DNA of 17,895 nt, from the NCBI GenBank assembly GCA_009774465.1, contig VSNT01000084.1:1-17895 (forward strand). The letters run 5' to 3'. The stretch's first letter is position 1, and each line of letters begins with the position of its first letter. The position numbers and the translations under genes are program-made. Under the pieces are notes generated by a model. It ran no database searches and was not told where the DNA came from. It worked only from the letters and a program-made list of their open reading frames with translations. Positions 1 through 6,788 of this stretch are shown piece by piece. The stretch is from Lachnospiraceae bacterium (GTDB lineage Bacteria; Bacillota_A; Clostridia; Lachnospirales; Lachnospiraceae).

Positions 1-70
1 CATTGACTACTCATTTTATGTGTTTTGCACAGATTTAAATGTATTTGAGTGATTATGACTGAATTTTTAT

Positions 71-99
71 AATAAATAACCCCACTAAAGTTAGTGGGG
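71..99 (-). terminator. Rho-independent terminator after the polymerase-yolD operon
   Basis: An 8-bp perfect stem (80-87 with 92-99, CCCCACTA/TAGTGGGG, 4-nt loop) is followed on the minus strand by a T-rich run at 79-71. It begins 22 nt after the yolD stop codon, so it most likely ends the polymerase-yolD transcript. The plus-strand side is also mildly T-rich, so two-way action is possible. Bases 1-70 beyond it contain no gene or motif that I can support. Confidence 0.8.
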
Positions 100-121
100 C
101 ATTTCTTTGGCTTATATTCAT

Positions 122-523
122 TCAATATCCGTCATCATTTTTCTTCCAGATTATCTCTATAATATCTTTTATAGAAATTTCTGTTTTATCCTGCATGACT
201 ACACTCATCTTTCTGTCATCTATTTTCTTTATACATCCTGTTATTGAAATATAAGAACCGCCCTTTTTCCTTTCGTCAGGCTGAAAGTAAGTAATTTCTA
301 TTTCCGGGTGCTCTTCTATTTGCTCCCGTATCTGCTTAAGCTTTTCGTCCAGAATTTCCTTTGCATCCTCATCCAGTTCTATTTTTTCATCTGTCAGTCT
401 GGCTGTTTCTTTCACAGCATCCCCGTATCCGGTAAGCGCGGCAAATGGAGAAAACTGTGCTGCCCGCTCTGCCATTGGCATTTGCGGATGTACTTTGGAA
501 ACAGGATGCGGCAGGTTAATCAT
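122..523 (-). CDS. YolD-like protein, partner gene of a Y-family polymerase
   Basis: The 133-residue soluble protein matches the YolD-like family, whose genes commonly sit next to UvrX/UmuC-type polymerases; the biochemical role of the family is unsettled. Visible hallmarks are INLPHPVS at the N-terminus, the RAAQFSPFAALTGY block (residues 20-33), a charged helical stretch (about 40-72) and a small beta-rich C-terminal part (about 75-125). It lies 32 nt downstream of the polymerase stop and shares its SOS promoter. The start is odd. The only in-frame ATG is at 523-521, about 15 nt from the AAGGAAGAG ribosome site. The same frame continues upstream as family-like residues (EEHYYDD) back to the polymerase stop without any ATG, GTG or TTG. 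Family assignment is firm; the true start is not. Confidence 0.85.
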   Translation of the reverse strand: MINLPHPVSKVHPQMPMAERAAQFSPFAALTGYGDAVKETARLTDEKIELDEDAKEILDEKLKQIREQIEEHPEIEITYFQPDERKKGGSYISITGCIKKIDDRKMSVVMQDKTEISIKDIIEIIWKKNDDGY

Positions 524-531
524 GTCATCAT
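520..531 (-). other. Possible 3-codon leader ORF overlapping the yolD start
   Basis: A purine-rich AAGGAAGAG (547-539) stands 7 nt from an ATG at 531-529, ideal spacing. This ATG opens only Met-Met-Thr and a TGA, whose bases overlap the yolD ATG (ATGA at 523-520). Ribosomes could end here and restart on yolD. Alternatively, this is the trace of a 1- or 2-base indel that separated the original start codon from its frame. Only the sequence arrangement is seen; translation is inferred. Confidence 0.35.
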
Positions 532-555
532 AGTAATGCTCTTCCTTAAAATTTT

Positions 556-2085
556 TTATGCCTTATGCCCTCCAATCTGTTTATTACGTTCTACCGTCAT
601 GGCGCCTTCTTCAAGATTCATTCCCTTTAAAATGGCATTTTTCCCAAACTTCTTTTTGATATCCAGCATGGCTTTTTGTATTTTTTTCTCCCGCTCCAGC
701 TCTGCCTTTTCCACTTCCTTTTGTTTTTGCAGTGCATTATAATCCGTAAACAGGTCAAGCTGCTCAAAATTATAATTTCTTTCCGCTCTGTTTTCTTCCT
801 CTACGCGGTTTGCAGTTACATAAACTCTCCTGATCAACAGATGTTTATCAACAATCCTTTCATATAACTCCATCACTGCATTGGTGATCAGCTTAGTGGA
901 AGATGTCTGATTCTCAAGATTTATGGTTCCATGCGCAGATTTAGGTACTCTTCTTCCATAATGATCTGTTGTGACCGGTCCTTTATAGTGTTTTCTGATT
1001 TCCGGATCGGCCAGATTTTCCCTGTCATACCCTACCGTCAATACAATTTGATCCGTCACAAGCCCTTTGTCTACCAGATCAAGAACCATAAGGTCTGTCA
1101 TTTCCCTTACAATCAGCTTTCCTTTTTCAAAACTGTAAGGATGTTGAAGCACCTGCCCGGAACCAATGCTGCTGCTTTCAGGTTTATATGCCTTTACATC
1201 TGCAATGGTACATGGCTCCCATCCCCAGGCATGGTCAATTAACAGTTCCGCATTAATTCCAAAAAGCCTGTACAGCAGATCTTCATTGTAAAAATCCGTT
1301 GGTTCTCCGAGAGAGCACCTTGCCACATCTCCCATCGTAAACAGCCCATTTTCTTCCAATTTTTTGGCGTATCCTCTGCCTATGCGCCAAAAATCCGTGA
1401 GCGGCCGGTGATTCCAGAGAAGGTTTCGATAAGTTTTTTCATCTAACTGTGCAATTTTTACGCCGTCTTCATCCAAATCCACGTGCTTGGCTACAATGTC
1501 CATAGCTATTTTACACAAATATAAATTCGTGCCAATTCCTGCCGCTGCGGTGATTCCCGTAGTCTGTAAGATTTCCTGTATCATCTTTTTTGTTAATTCC
1601 CGTGCGCTCATCCGATATGCTTCCAGATAACTGCCAAGATCCATAAATACCTCGTCTATGGAATAAACATGAATGTCTTCCGGCGCAACATATTTTAAAT
1701 AGATATTATAAATATCAGTACTGTACTTCATATACAGCGCCATCCGGGGTGGTGCTGTAATGTAGGAAACAGAAAGTCCGGGCGATGCCTTTAATACCTC
1801 ATCATCATAGGATTCACCCTCAAAAATACCGCCAGGCGCATTTAACTTCCGCCCGGCATTTACTTCCTTTACCTTCTGCACTACTTCAAAAAGCCTTGCA
1901 CGTCCCGAAATCCCATAAGCCTTTAGGGAAGGCGAAACTGCAAGGCAGATTGTTTTTTCCGTGCGGCTCCTGTCAGCAACAACAAGATTCGTCTTAAGAG
2001 GATCAAGTCCCCGCTCTACACATTCAACGGAAGCATAAAATGACTTTAAGTCAATCGCAGCATAAATATGTTTCTTTTCAGCCAC
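556..2085 (-). CDS. SOS-type Y-family translesion DNA polymerase (UvrX/UmuC class)
   Basis: The 509-residue protein is a Y-family (ImpB/MucB/SamB, DinB/UmuC/UvrX) error-prone polymerase, which copies past damaged template bases. The catalytic acidic residues are visible: D12 in AAIDLKSFYASVE (9-21) and D144-E145 in YSIDEVF (141-147). Thumb and little-finger regions follow to about residue 425. A canonical sliding-clamp motif QLDLF lies at 442-446, then a charged coiled-coil-like stretch (about 450-475) and a tail ending IGGHKA. The start is GTG at 2085-2083, 8 nt after GGAGGT (2099-2094); no better ATG is present. Its promoter carries a perfect LexA box, so damage induction is expected. It is followed by yolD, its usual companion. 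I cannot separate UvrX-like from other Gram-positive UmuC homologues, so I give no symbol. Confidence 0.93.
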   Translation of the reverse strand: MAEKKHIYAAIDLKSFYASVECVERGLDPLKTNLVVADRSRTEKTICLAVSPSLKAYGISGRARLFEVVQKVKEVNAGRKLNAPGGIFEGESYDDEVLKASPGLSVSYITAPPRMALYMKYSTDIYNIYLKYVAPEDIHVYSIDEVFMDLGSYLEAYRMSARELTKKMIQEILQTTGITAAAGIGTNLYLCKIAMDIVAKHVDLDEDGVKIAQLDEKTYRNLLWNHRPLTDFWRIGRGYAKKLEENGLFTMGDVARCSLGEPTDFYNEDLLYRLFGINAELLIDHAWGWEPCTIADVKAYKPESSSIGSGQVLQHPYSFEKGKLIVREMTDLMVLDLVDKGLVTDQIVLTVGYDRENLADPEIRKHYKGPVTTDHYGRRVPKSAHGTINLENQTSSTKLITNAVMELYERIVDKHLLIRRVYVTANRVEEENRAERNYNFEQLDLFTDYNALQKQKEVEKAELEREKKIQKAMLDIKKKFGKNAILKGMNLEEGAMTVERNKQIGGHKA

Positions 2086-2124
2086 TTCTCACAACCTCCC
2101 TTATGGGTTATCTGGTGTGAGAAT

Positions 2125-2153
2125 ATTATATCAGAACTTATGTTCTGTTTCAA
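2125..2153 (-). promoter_or_regulatory. Consensus promoter with a LexA (SOS) box filling its spacer
   Basis: On the minus strand TTGAAA (2153-2148) and TATAAT (2130-2125) are separated by exactly 17 nt. The spacer holds a perfect palindrome, CAGAAC-N4-GTTCTG (2132-2147), which contains the Gram-positive LexA/DinR core GAAC-N4-GTTC. LexA bound there would block RNA polymerase directly. The predicted start is near 2118, leaving a leader of roughly 33 nt before the GTG start of the polymerase. The -35 hexamer overlaps the stop codon of the upstream gene. Confidence 0.9.
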
Positions 2154-2590
2154 TCCTTTTTCTCCTGGTTACTTTTGGAATCTTCTTTCCACCCTGCATA
2201 CAATGTCATGGATTCTGTCACTACATCTTCATTTAGATTCCAGGGTATCGTTGTGCCTGGATCCAAATACCAGCCATCAAATATAAACCCCTCCCGTGTC
2301 GGAGGCTCTGTGAGCTCTATAAGTTCTCCATACATTTTTTTCTGCATCTCTACCTGTGTCCCACCCTGGGTATCAAAAGTAACACGAAATCCACCGTTTT
2401 TTACTCCAAACGCTATGCAGGCAATCAACACTACAACAAGTACGACAATGATAATGTTCAACGTCCTGACTGAAATTTTCACCTTACTGTAAAGTCCCCT
2501 AAGAGGCGGTGTTTTTTGTTCTTCTTTCTCCTGGCTGAATTCTTCCATCTCTATAATTATACTCCTTTCAAAATCCGAAAACTTTCTCAT
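2150..2590 (-). CDS. Small membrane-anchored protein with a single InlB B-repeat
   Basis: A charged cytoplasmic N-terminus (to about 43) is followed by one hydrophobic helix (about 44-62) and an external domain with the InlB B-repeat / Listeria-Bacteroides repeat pattern: VTFDTQGGTQVE (70-81), GFIFDGWYLD (101-110) and MTLYAGW (128-134). This beta-grasp module is usually found in tandem in surface adhesins; here there is a single copy and no LPXTG anchor. The upstream ATG at 2590 abuts a terminator T-run and has no ribosome site. The ATG at 2548 (residue 15) follows AAAGGAGT by 12 nt and is my preferred start, giving 132 residues. No clear promoter is visible. Function unknown; a surface or envelope role is inference. 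Confidence 0.75.
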   Translation of the reverse strand: MRKFSDFERSIIIEMEEFSQEKEEQKTPPLRGLYSKVKISVRTLNIIIVVLVVVLIACIAFGVKNGGFRVTFDTQGGTQVEMQKKMYGELIELTEPPTREGFIFDGWYLDPGTTIPWNLNEDVVTESMTLYAGWKEDSKSNQEKKD

Positions 2591-2625
2591 AAAGTAAAAC
2601 GGGGAGATAAAGCACTTATCTCCCC
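2591..2625 (-). terminator. Rho-independent terminator after mglC
   Basis: A perfect 10-bp stem (GGGGAGATAA at 2601-2610 with TTATCTCCCC at 2616-2625, 5-nt loop) is followed on the minus strand by GTTTTACTTT (2600-2591). It starts about 50 nt beyond the mglC stop and closes the mglBAC transcript. The next gene opens directly at the end of the T-run. Confidence 0.88.
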
Positions 2626-2677
2626 TAAAATATTAACATTTTGCATTTTAAACCGCAATATATCAATCACTTAAGTT

Positions 2678-3751
2678 TTATTTCTTTACAAGATATTTCC
2701 GCATATCAATTGCACAGGCAATCAAAATAATCAAACCTTTGATTATGTACAGCATATTGGCATCAACCGCCAAAAAGTTCAATCCTGTAAAAATAATCTG
2801 CAGCAGCAGAACGCCTACCACGATACCACTGATACGTCCAATACCACCTACGAAAGATACACCGCCGATAACGCAGGCCGCAATTGCATCACACTCATAG
2901 TTTAATCCGGTGTTTGCATTCGCAGATGCAATACGTGCACCATCCAGGAAACCGGTAATTGCATACATCATACCTGCCAAAACAAATACCATCATAATTG
3001 TTTTTGATACATTAACACCCGATACATTTGCCGCTTCTTCATTGGAACCAACTGCAAACATATTCTTGCCAAAGGTAGTCTTATTCCAAATCACCCACAT
3101 CAAAATTACCAGAATGATACTATAAAGAACATATTTGGGCACTGCAACGCTGCCTGTTGCAGTAGGAATACTAAATAATGTACCTGTGATCAAAGAACGA
3201 TATCCTTCTGTTAATCCGCTCAGTGTCTGTCCATTATTTGTTCCTCTCATCAAATACATCAGTATGATACCATATACAATGAGCTGTGTGGACAATGTTA
3301 CAATAAATGGATGCAGTTTAAACTTCGCCACACTGAATCCATTCACCAGACCTACAAGACCGCCTGTTACAATGACCAAAAGCAATACCACAATAATGGG
3401 TGGTGCACTGCTCATGGACGGAAATACTTTAAATGTTGTTGTCAGCAGGGATGCAGAAATACATGCTGTTAACCCAACCACACGTCCTGCAGAAATATCT
3501 GTACCTGTAAGTACGATACAGCCGCCTATGCCAAGAGCTATCGGCAATTTTGCCGCTGTCAGTGAAACAACATTTACAATAGAAGGCAGTTTCAAAAATG
3601 CAGGTACTTTGATAGATACATAAATGACAGCCAATATAATAATGATATACATTGCATTATTTAGCAATAAATCAGTTATTTTTTTTGTTTTTTCTTTCGT
3701 TGAGAATTCTTTGAAAGCCTGTTGTTTTGCTTTAAAATTATTATTAGCCAC
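2678..3751 (-). CDS. mglC: Sugar ABC transporter permease, MglC type
   Basis: The 357-residue integral membrane protein belongs to the RbsC/MglC/XylH permease family, which forms the channel of galactose, glucose or ribose importers. It has about eight to ten hydrophobic segments from residue 34 onward. Family stretches include GGCIVLTGTDISAG, GLVGLVNG and GKNMFAVGSNEEAANVSGVNV, the loop that contacts the ATPase. Length is normal for MglC. The start is GTG at 3751-3749, with AAGGAGG beginning at the mglA stop codon; the two genes are 11 nt apart and probably translationally coupled. It is the last gene of mglBAC, ahead of the terminator at 2591-2625. MglC is favoured over RbsC because the partner binding protein is MglB-like. 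Confidence 0.9.
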   Translation of the reverse strand: MANNNFKAKQQAFKEFSTKEKTKKITDLLLNNAMYIIIILAVIYVSIKVPAFLKLPSIVNVVSLTAAKLPIALGIGGCIVLTGTDISAGRVVGLTACISASLLTTTFKVFPSMSSAPPIIVVLLLVIVTGGLVGLVNGFSVAKFKLHPFIVTLSTQLIVYGIILMYLMRGTNNGQTLSGLTEGYRSLITGTLFSIPTATGSVAVPKYVLYSIILVILMWVIWNKTTFGKNMFAVGSNEEAANVSGVNVSKTIMMVFVLAGMMYAITGFLDGARIASANANTGLNYECDAIAACVIGGVSFVGGIGRISGIVVGVLLLQIIFTGLNFLAVDANMLYIIKGLIILIACAIDMRKYLVKK

Positions 3752-3762
3752 TCTCTCCCTCC

Positions 3763-5289
3763 TTACGCGTACTTCGCAGCCAGTGTCATGATTTCTTCCT
3801 GTGACGTTTCTTTCGTGCTGACTTCTCCCGACAAACGCCCACCGGACATTACAAGAATCCGGTCACAAACTCCTAACAACTCAGGCATTTCCGAAGAAAC
3901 CATAATAACCGTCTTCCCTTGCTTTGCCAAATCCAGAATCAGTTGATAAATCTCATATTTAGCGCCTACGTCAATACCTCTTGTAGGTTCATCCAGAAGC
4001 AATACTTCCGGCTCAGTAAGCAGCCATCTTGCTAAAATAACCTTCTGCTGATTACCGCCAGACAACGCTCTGATCTGCGTTTTCTGGTTGGGAGTCTTTG
4101 TTCTCATAGCCTTAATACCCCACTCAGTTGACTCACTCATCAACTTATCACTAAGCAATAGGCCCTTTTTATATTTTGGAAGGCTGGATATGGTCGTATT
4201 TGCCTGGATATCACGTATTCCAAAAATACCCGTAGCACGCCGCTCCTCTGTCAACATGGCAAACTTATTTGCCAGTGACTCTCTGGCATTACGATTCATA
4301 ACCCGCTTGCCATGCAGATAAATCTCTCCTGATTTTCTTGTTGCAATCCCAAAAATATTTTCCAGAAGTTCTGTACGTCCGGAACCATCAAGTCCTGCAA
4401 CACCAAGCACCTCTCCCGCTTTTGCCTCAAAGGAAACATCATTGAGCAGAGAATACTGTGCCGTCAGATTTTTAACCTCTAAAATAGGTTCTCCGACCAC
4501 GTTGTCTTTTTCGGGATAACGATTTGTCAACTCACGCCCTACCATCTGACGAATGATATCATTCATTGTCAGTTCCTTTGCAGGGCTGGTAGACACCCAT
4601 TGTCCATCACGCATAATTGTAACTTCATCAGATATTCTCAGAATCTCTTCCATTTTATGCGAAATGTAAATAATACCACATCCTCTGTCCCGAAGCAAAT
4701 TAATGATTCTGAACAGATGTTCTACTTCTTCTTCTGTCAGAGAAGATGTAGGTTCATCAAATACAATCACTTTAGAATGGAACGACACTGCTTTAGCAAT
4801 TTCCACCATCTGGCGCTGAGATACAGGCATCCTGCTCATAATCATCTTTGGATCAACATTAATTTCCAGTTCTTCAAATACCTTCAGCGTTGCTTCGTAC
4901 ATCTTTTTTTCACTGGTCAGGGGACACCACTTTGAAATTTTGGGAAAACGCCCCAGCCACATATTGTCCATTACATTGCGCTTCAGCGCCTGATTCAACT
5001 CCTGGTGCACCATTGCGACACCATTTTCCAGAGCTTCTTTGGACGTTTTGAAATTGATTTCTTTTCCTTCAAGATAAATGTGTCCACTGTTTTTGTTGTA
5101 AACCCCGAACAAACACTTCATCAACGTGGATTTTCCGGCTCCGTTTTCTCCCATAAGTGCATGAACTGTACCGGCTTTAACCGTCAAAGACACATTATCA
5201 AGCGCCTTTACGCCGGGAAATTCTTTACAGATACCTTCCATTCTCAAGAGCACGTTTCCGTTGTCAGACGATGTTGTCTGTTTTCCCAA
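3763..5289 (-). CDS. mglA: Sugar ABC transporter ATPase with two ABC domains, MglA type
   Basis: The 508-residue protein carries two fused ABC ATPase domains that power sugar import through MglC. Domain 1 has an intact Walker A GENGAGKST (47-55) and Walker B VIVFDEP (174-180), but its signature is MPVSQRQM (154-161) rather than LSGGQ. Domain 2 has a degenerate Walker A without lysine (GLDGSGRTE, 299-307), a good signature LSGGNQQKV (409-417) and VLLLDEP (429-435). This asymmetric pairing is normal for MglA/RbsA and implies one main hydrolysis site. The start is TTG at 5289-5287, 9 nt after GGAGG; a TGA two codons upstream excludes an in-frame ATG. An out-of-frame ATG at 5294 is only 4 nt from the same site and opens a 16-codon ORF. 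Two hairpins separate mglA from mglB. Confidence 0.93.
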   Translation of the reverse strand: MGKQTTSSDNGNVLLRMEGICKEFPGVKALDNVSLTVKAGTVHALMGENGAGKSTLMKCLFGVYNKNSGHIYLEGKEINFKTSKEALENGVAMVHQELNQALKRNVMDNMWLGRFPKISKWCPLTSEKKMYEATLKVFEELEINVDPKMIMSRMPVSQRQMVEIAKAVSFHSKVIVFDEPTSSLTEEEVEHLFRIINLLRDRGCGIIYISHKMEEILRISDEVTIMRDGQWVSTSPAKELTMNDIIRQMVGRELTNRYPEKDNVVGEPILEVKNLTAQYSLLNDVSFEAKAGEVLGVAGLDGSGRTELLENIFGIATRKSGEIYLHGKRVMNRNARESLANKFAMLTEERRATGIFGIRDIQANTTISSLPKYKKGLLLSDKLMSESTEWGIKAMRTKTPNQKTQIRALSGGNQQKVILARWLLTEPEVLLLDEPTRGIDVGAKYEIYQLILDLAKQGKTVIMVSSEMPELLGVCDRILVMSGGRLSGEVSTKETSQEEIMTLAAKYA

Positions 5290-5327
5290 ATCATCTCACC
5301 TCCATTTTTAATTTATTTTTATGTTAT

Positions 5328-5356
5328 AAAAGAGTCCGGCAAGCCGGACTCTTTTT
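5328..5356 (-). terminator. GC-rich hairpin with T-run between mglB and mglA (partial terminator)
   Basis: AGAGTCCGGC (5331-5340) pairs with GCCGGACTCT (5343-5352), extended by flanking A/T bases, with a CTTG-type loop. On the minus strand the stem is followed by TTTTATAAC. Placed inside the operon, it would act as a leaky terminator or a barrier to 3' decay that keeps mglB mRNA in excess of mglA and mglC. The structure is seen; the effect is inferred. Confidence 0.7.
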
Positions 5357-5359
5357 CTA

Positions 5360-5392
5360 TGACCGCACATACCACATACAGTCATGCGGTCA
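5360..5392 (-). repeat. Second hairpin 3' of mglB
   Basis: TGACCGCA (5360-5367) pairs perfectly with TGCGGTCA (5385-5392) around a 17-nt loop. It has no T-run of its own and lies just before the stronger hairpin in the transcription direction, 37 nt after the mglB stop. It may protect the mglB message end or form a tandem structure with its neighbour. Confidence 0.5.
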
Positions 5393-5428
5393 CAAAATTC
5401 TGACTTTGTAGGCGGAATATGCTGTTTC

Positions 5429-6589
5429 TCATTCACCTGTATATGTTGCATAAGGAATATTTACACGCCATGTTCCTACAACGTTTGCTGCATCTACATC
5501 TGCAAACTTGTCTGCACCACCCATAAAGTTCTGAGCGATCTGAGCAATTGTATTAGCCATACCTTCTGCATCCTGCTTAATGGTACCAATCATGGTTCCT
5601 TTGTTAATTGCATCTTTTGCAGCGTCTGTAGCATCTACACCGAATACAGGAATTACTGTAGCACTGCCGTCTTCCTTATTGTAGCCGGCATTCTGCAGAG
5701 CTGTAACAGAACCAATTGCCATTTCATCATTGTTTGCAATAACAAGCTCGATCATGTTATTGTTTGCTTCACTGTACTGAGACATAGCTGTCTGCAAATA
5801 TTCTGTAGCTGCTGCTGCAGACCATGCGCCATCCTTGTCTACCAGGTACTTGTCGCTGTTGTTGCTGTCGTAGAAGGAAAGTGCTTCTTTTCCTGCTGCT
5901 GTCAAAATCTTGTCAGCATCTTCTACACCATACTGTGTACGTGCGTCAGCTTCTGCATTACCTTCCTGACCTTTGAACATAACGTAGGAAATTACGCCGT
6001 CACCATTTAAGTCAACGGTATCAAAATTATCAACCAGATACTGGCCAATCATTTCACCCTGCATATGGCCTGCCATTTCGTAATCGGTACCTACAAATAC
6101 AGCCTTGTCATAAGCAGTAACTACATCTTCGCTTACAGAACGGTTGAAAAATATAACCGGGATGCCTGCAGCTGTTGCTTTTTCGATGATGTTCTTTGTT
6201 GTATCATCGGAACCGGTATCTACCTGGTTAACTACCAGAAGAGAGGTTCCCTGAGAGATTGCTGTATCAATCTGCTCTGTCTGTGTTGTCTGGCTGTTGT
6301 TGCTGTCGTAGTCCTGATATGCAACGCCTGCTGCTTCAAAAGCGCTGTCCAGTGCAGAACGTACGCTGGAAATGTAAGTATCACCATAAGTATAATAGAA
6401 TACGGATACTGTACCTTCCACTGCTGCTGTTTCAGTTGATGTGTCTTCGGTTGCTGCGTCTTCAGCCGGAGCTGCTTCTTCAGTTGTTGCTTCTGCTGTA
6501 GCAGGTGCTTCGGTTTCCTTGCTTCCGCATGCTGCCAGGCTGGCAACTGTCATTGCGGCAACCAAAAATAAAGCGATTTTCTTTTTCAT
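5429..6589 (-). CDS. mglB: Galactose/glucose-type ABC binding lipoprotein, MglB-like
   Basis: The 386-residue periplasmic-binding-protein type I lipoprotein captures sugar outside the membrane for MglAC. A signal peptide ends in the lipobox LAAC with C21, followed by an Ala/Thr/Glu-rich linker (about 24-58). The calcium loop typical of MglB is present (D193, N195, D197, with E281 as the distant ligand). From my memory of E. coli MglB, matching sugar contacts are D70, N149, R217, W256, N287 and D319; several others differ (Y72, N211, E213, Q339 for F16, H152, D154, N256), so the ligand may not be plain galactose. The ATG follows GGGAGGA by 4 nt. It is first in mglBAC and probably the most expressed gene. 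Confidence 0.9.
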   Translation of the reverse strand: MKKKIALFLVAAMTVASLAACGSKETEAPATAEATTEEAAPAEDAATEDTSTETAAVEGTVSVFYYTYGDTYISSVRSALDSAFEAAGVAYQDYDSNNSQTTQTEQIDTAISQGTSLLVVNQVDTGSDDTTKNIIEKATAAGIPVIFFNRSVSEDVVTAYDKAVFVGTDYEMAGHMQGEMIGQYLVDNFDTVDLNGDGVISYVMFKGQEGNAEADARTQYGVEDADKILTAAGKEALSFYDSNNSDKYLVDKDGAWSAAAATEYLQTAMSQYSEANNNMIELVIANNDEMAIGSVTALQNAGYNKEDGSATVIPVFGVDATDAAKDAINKGTMIGTIKQDAEGMANTIAQIAQNFMGGADKFADVDAANVVGTWRVNIPYATYTGE

Positions 6590-6606
6590 TTTGTCCTCCC
6601 TATTTC

Positions 6607-6619
6607 GCTCAATTTGAGC
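6607..6619. promoter_or_regulatory. Palindrome in the mglB leader
   Basis: GCTCAA and TTGAGC flank a single central T. The element lies in the untranslated leader, about 7 nt upstream of the mglB ribosome site. It could be a regulator half-site pair or a small RNA hairpin; nothing in the sequence decides between these. Confidence 0.35.
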
Positions 6620-6626
6620 TTTTTTA

Positions 6627-6659
6627 TTTGAACGAAAGTAAAACTACTGTTCGTTCGAA
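6627..6659. promoter_or_regulatory. Inverted repeat at the predicted mgl transcription start (operator candidate)
   Basis: TTTGAACGAA (6627-6636) and TTCGTTCGAA (6650-6659) form a 9-of-10 inverted repeat around a 13-nt spacer. The distal arm overlaps the predicted start near 6657, just after the -10 box, a position typical of a repressor site. No mgl regulator gene lies in the window. It is not a good match to the CcpA cre consensus. Confidence 0.55.
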
Positions 6660-6663
6660 ATTT

Positions 6664-6692
6664 ATTATAATATAATCTATTATTATTTTCAA
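6664..6692 (-). promoter_or_regulatory. mglBAC promoter
   Basis: On the minus strand TTGAAA (6692-6687) and TATAAT (6669-6664) are separated by exactly 17 nt within very AT-rich DNA. The predicted start is near 6657, giving a leader of about 68 nt that carries the inverted repeat and the small palindrome. A consensus promoter with downstream repeats suggests control by repression. Confidence 0.85.
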
Positions 6693-6788
6693 TAAGCTTT
6701 TTAATTTTTTAATTTTTTTCAGAAAATTTAAAGAATTTCAAGTGCCCGGACAAAAAGGATTTTTCTCCATAATATACAATAAAATTAC

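Noticed and set aside
71..100. Palindrome CCCCACTA/TAGTGGGG considered as an IS200/IS605-type element end
   Set aside because: No transposase, guide-like partner or second end is present, and its place right after yolD with a T-run fits an ordinary terminator.
3135..3623. Plus-strand ORF of 162 codons antisense to mglC
   Set aside because: It lies wholly inside a clear MglC permease gene. Its composition is what complementing hydrophobic codons produce, and no regulatory signals precede it.
5244..5294. Out-of-frame ATG upstream of mglA giving a 16-codon ORF
   Set aside because: It lies only 4 nt from the GGAGG, while the mglA TTG is at 9 nt. The peptide shows no feature, so it is more likely chance than a leader ORF.
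5384..6010. Long plus-strand ORF (208 codons) antisense to mglB, Cys/Ile-rich
   Set aside because: It is the reverse-frame shadow of the Ala/Thr/Asp-rich mglB gene. The translation has no domain-like pattern and I see no promoter or ribosome site for it.
6627..6660. Possible CcpA cre site in the mgl leader
   Set aside because: The sequence around GAACGAAAG does not satisfy the cre consensus (TGNNANCGNTNNCA); the longer inverted repeat explains the pattern better.
6748..6768. Weak hairpin near the end of the osmoprotectant operon considered as its terminator
   Set aside because: The stem is mostly A-T pairs with an internal mismatch and a 3-nt loop, and the following minus-strand sequence is GC-containing rather than a T-run.
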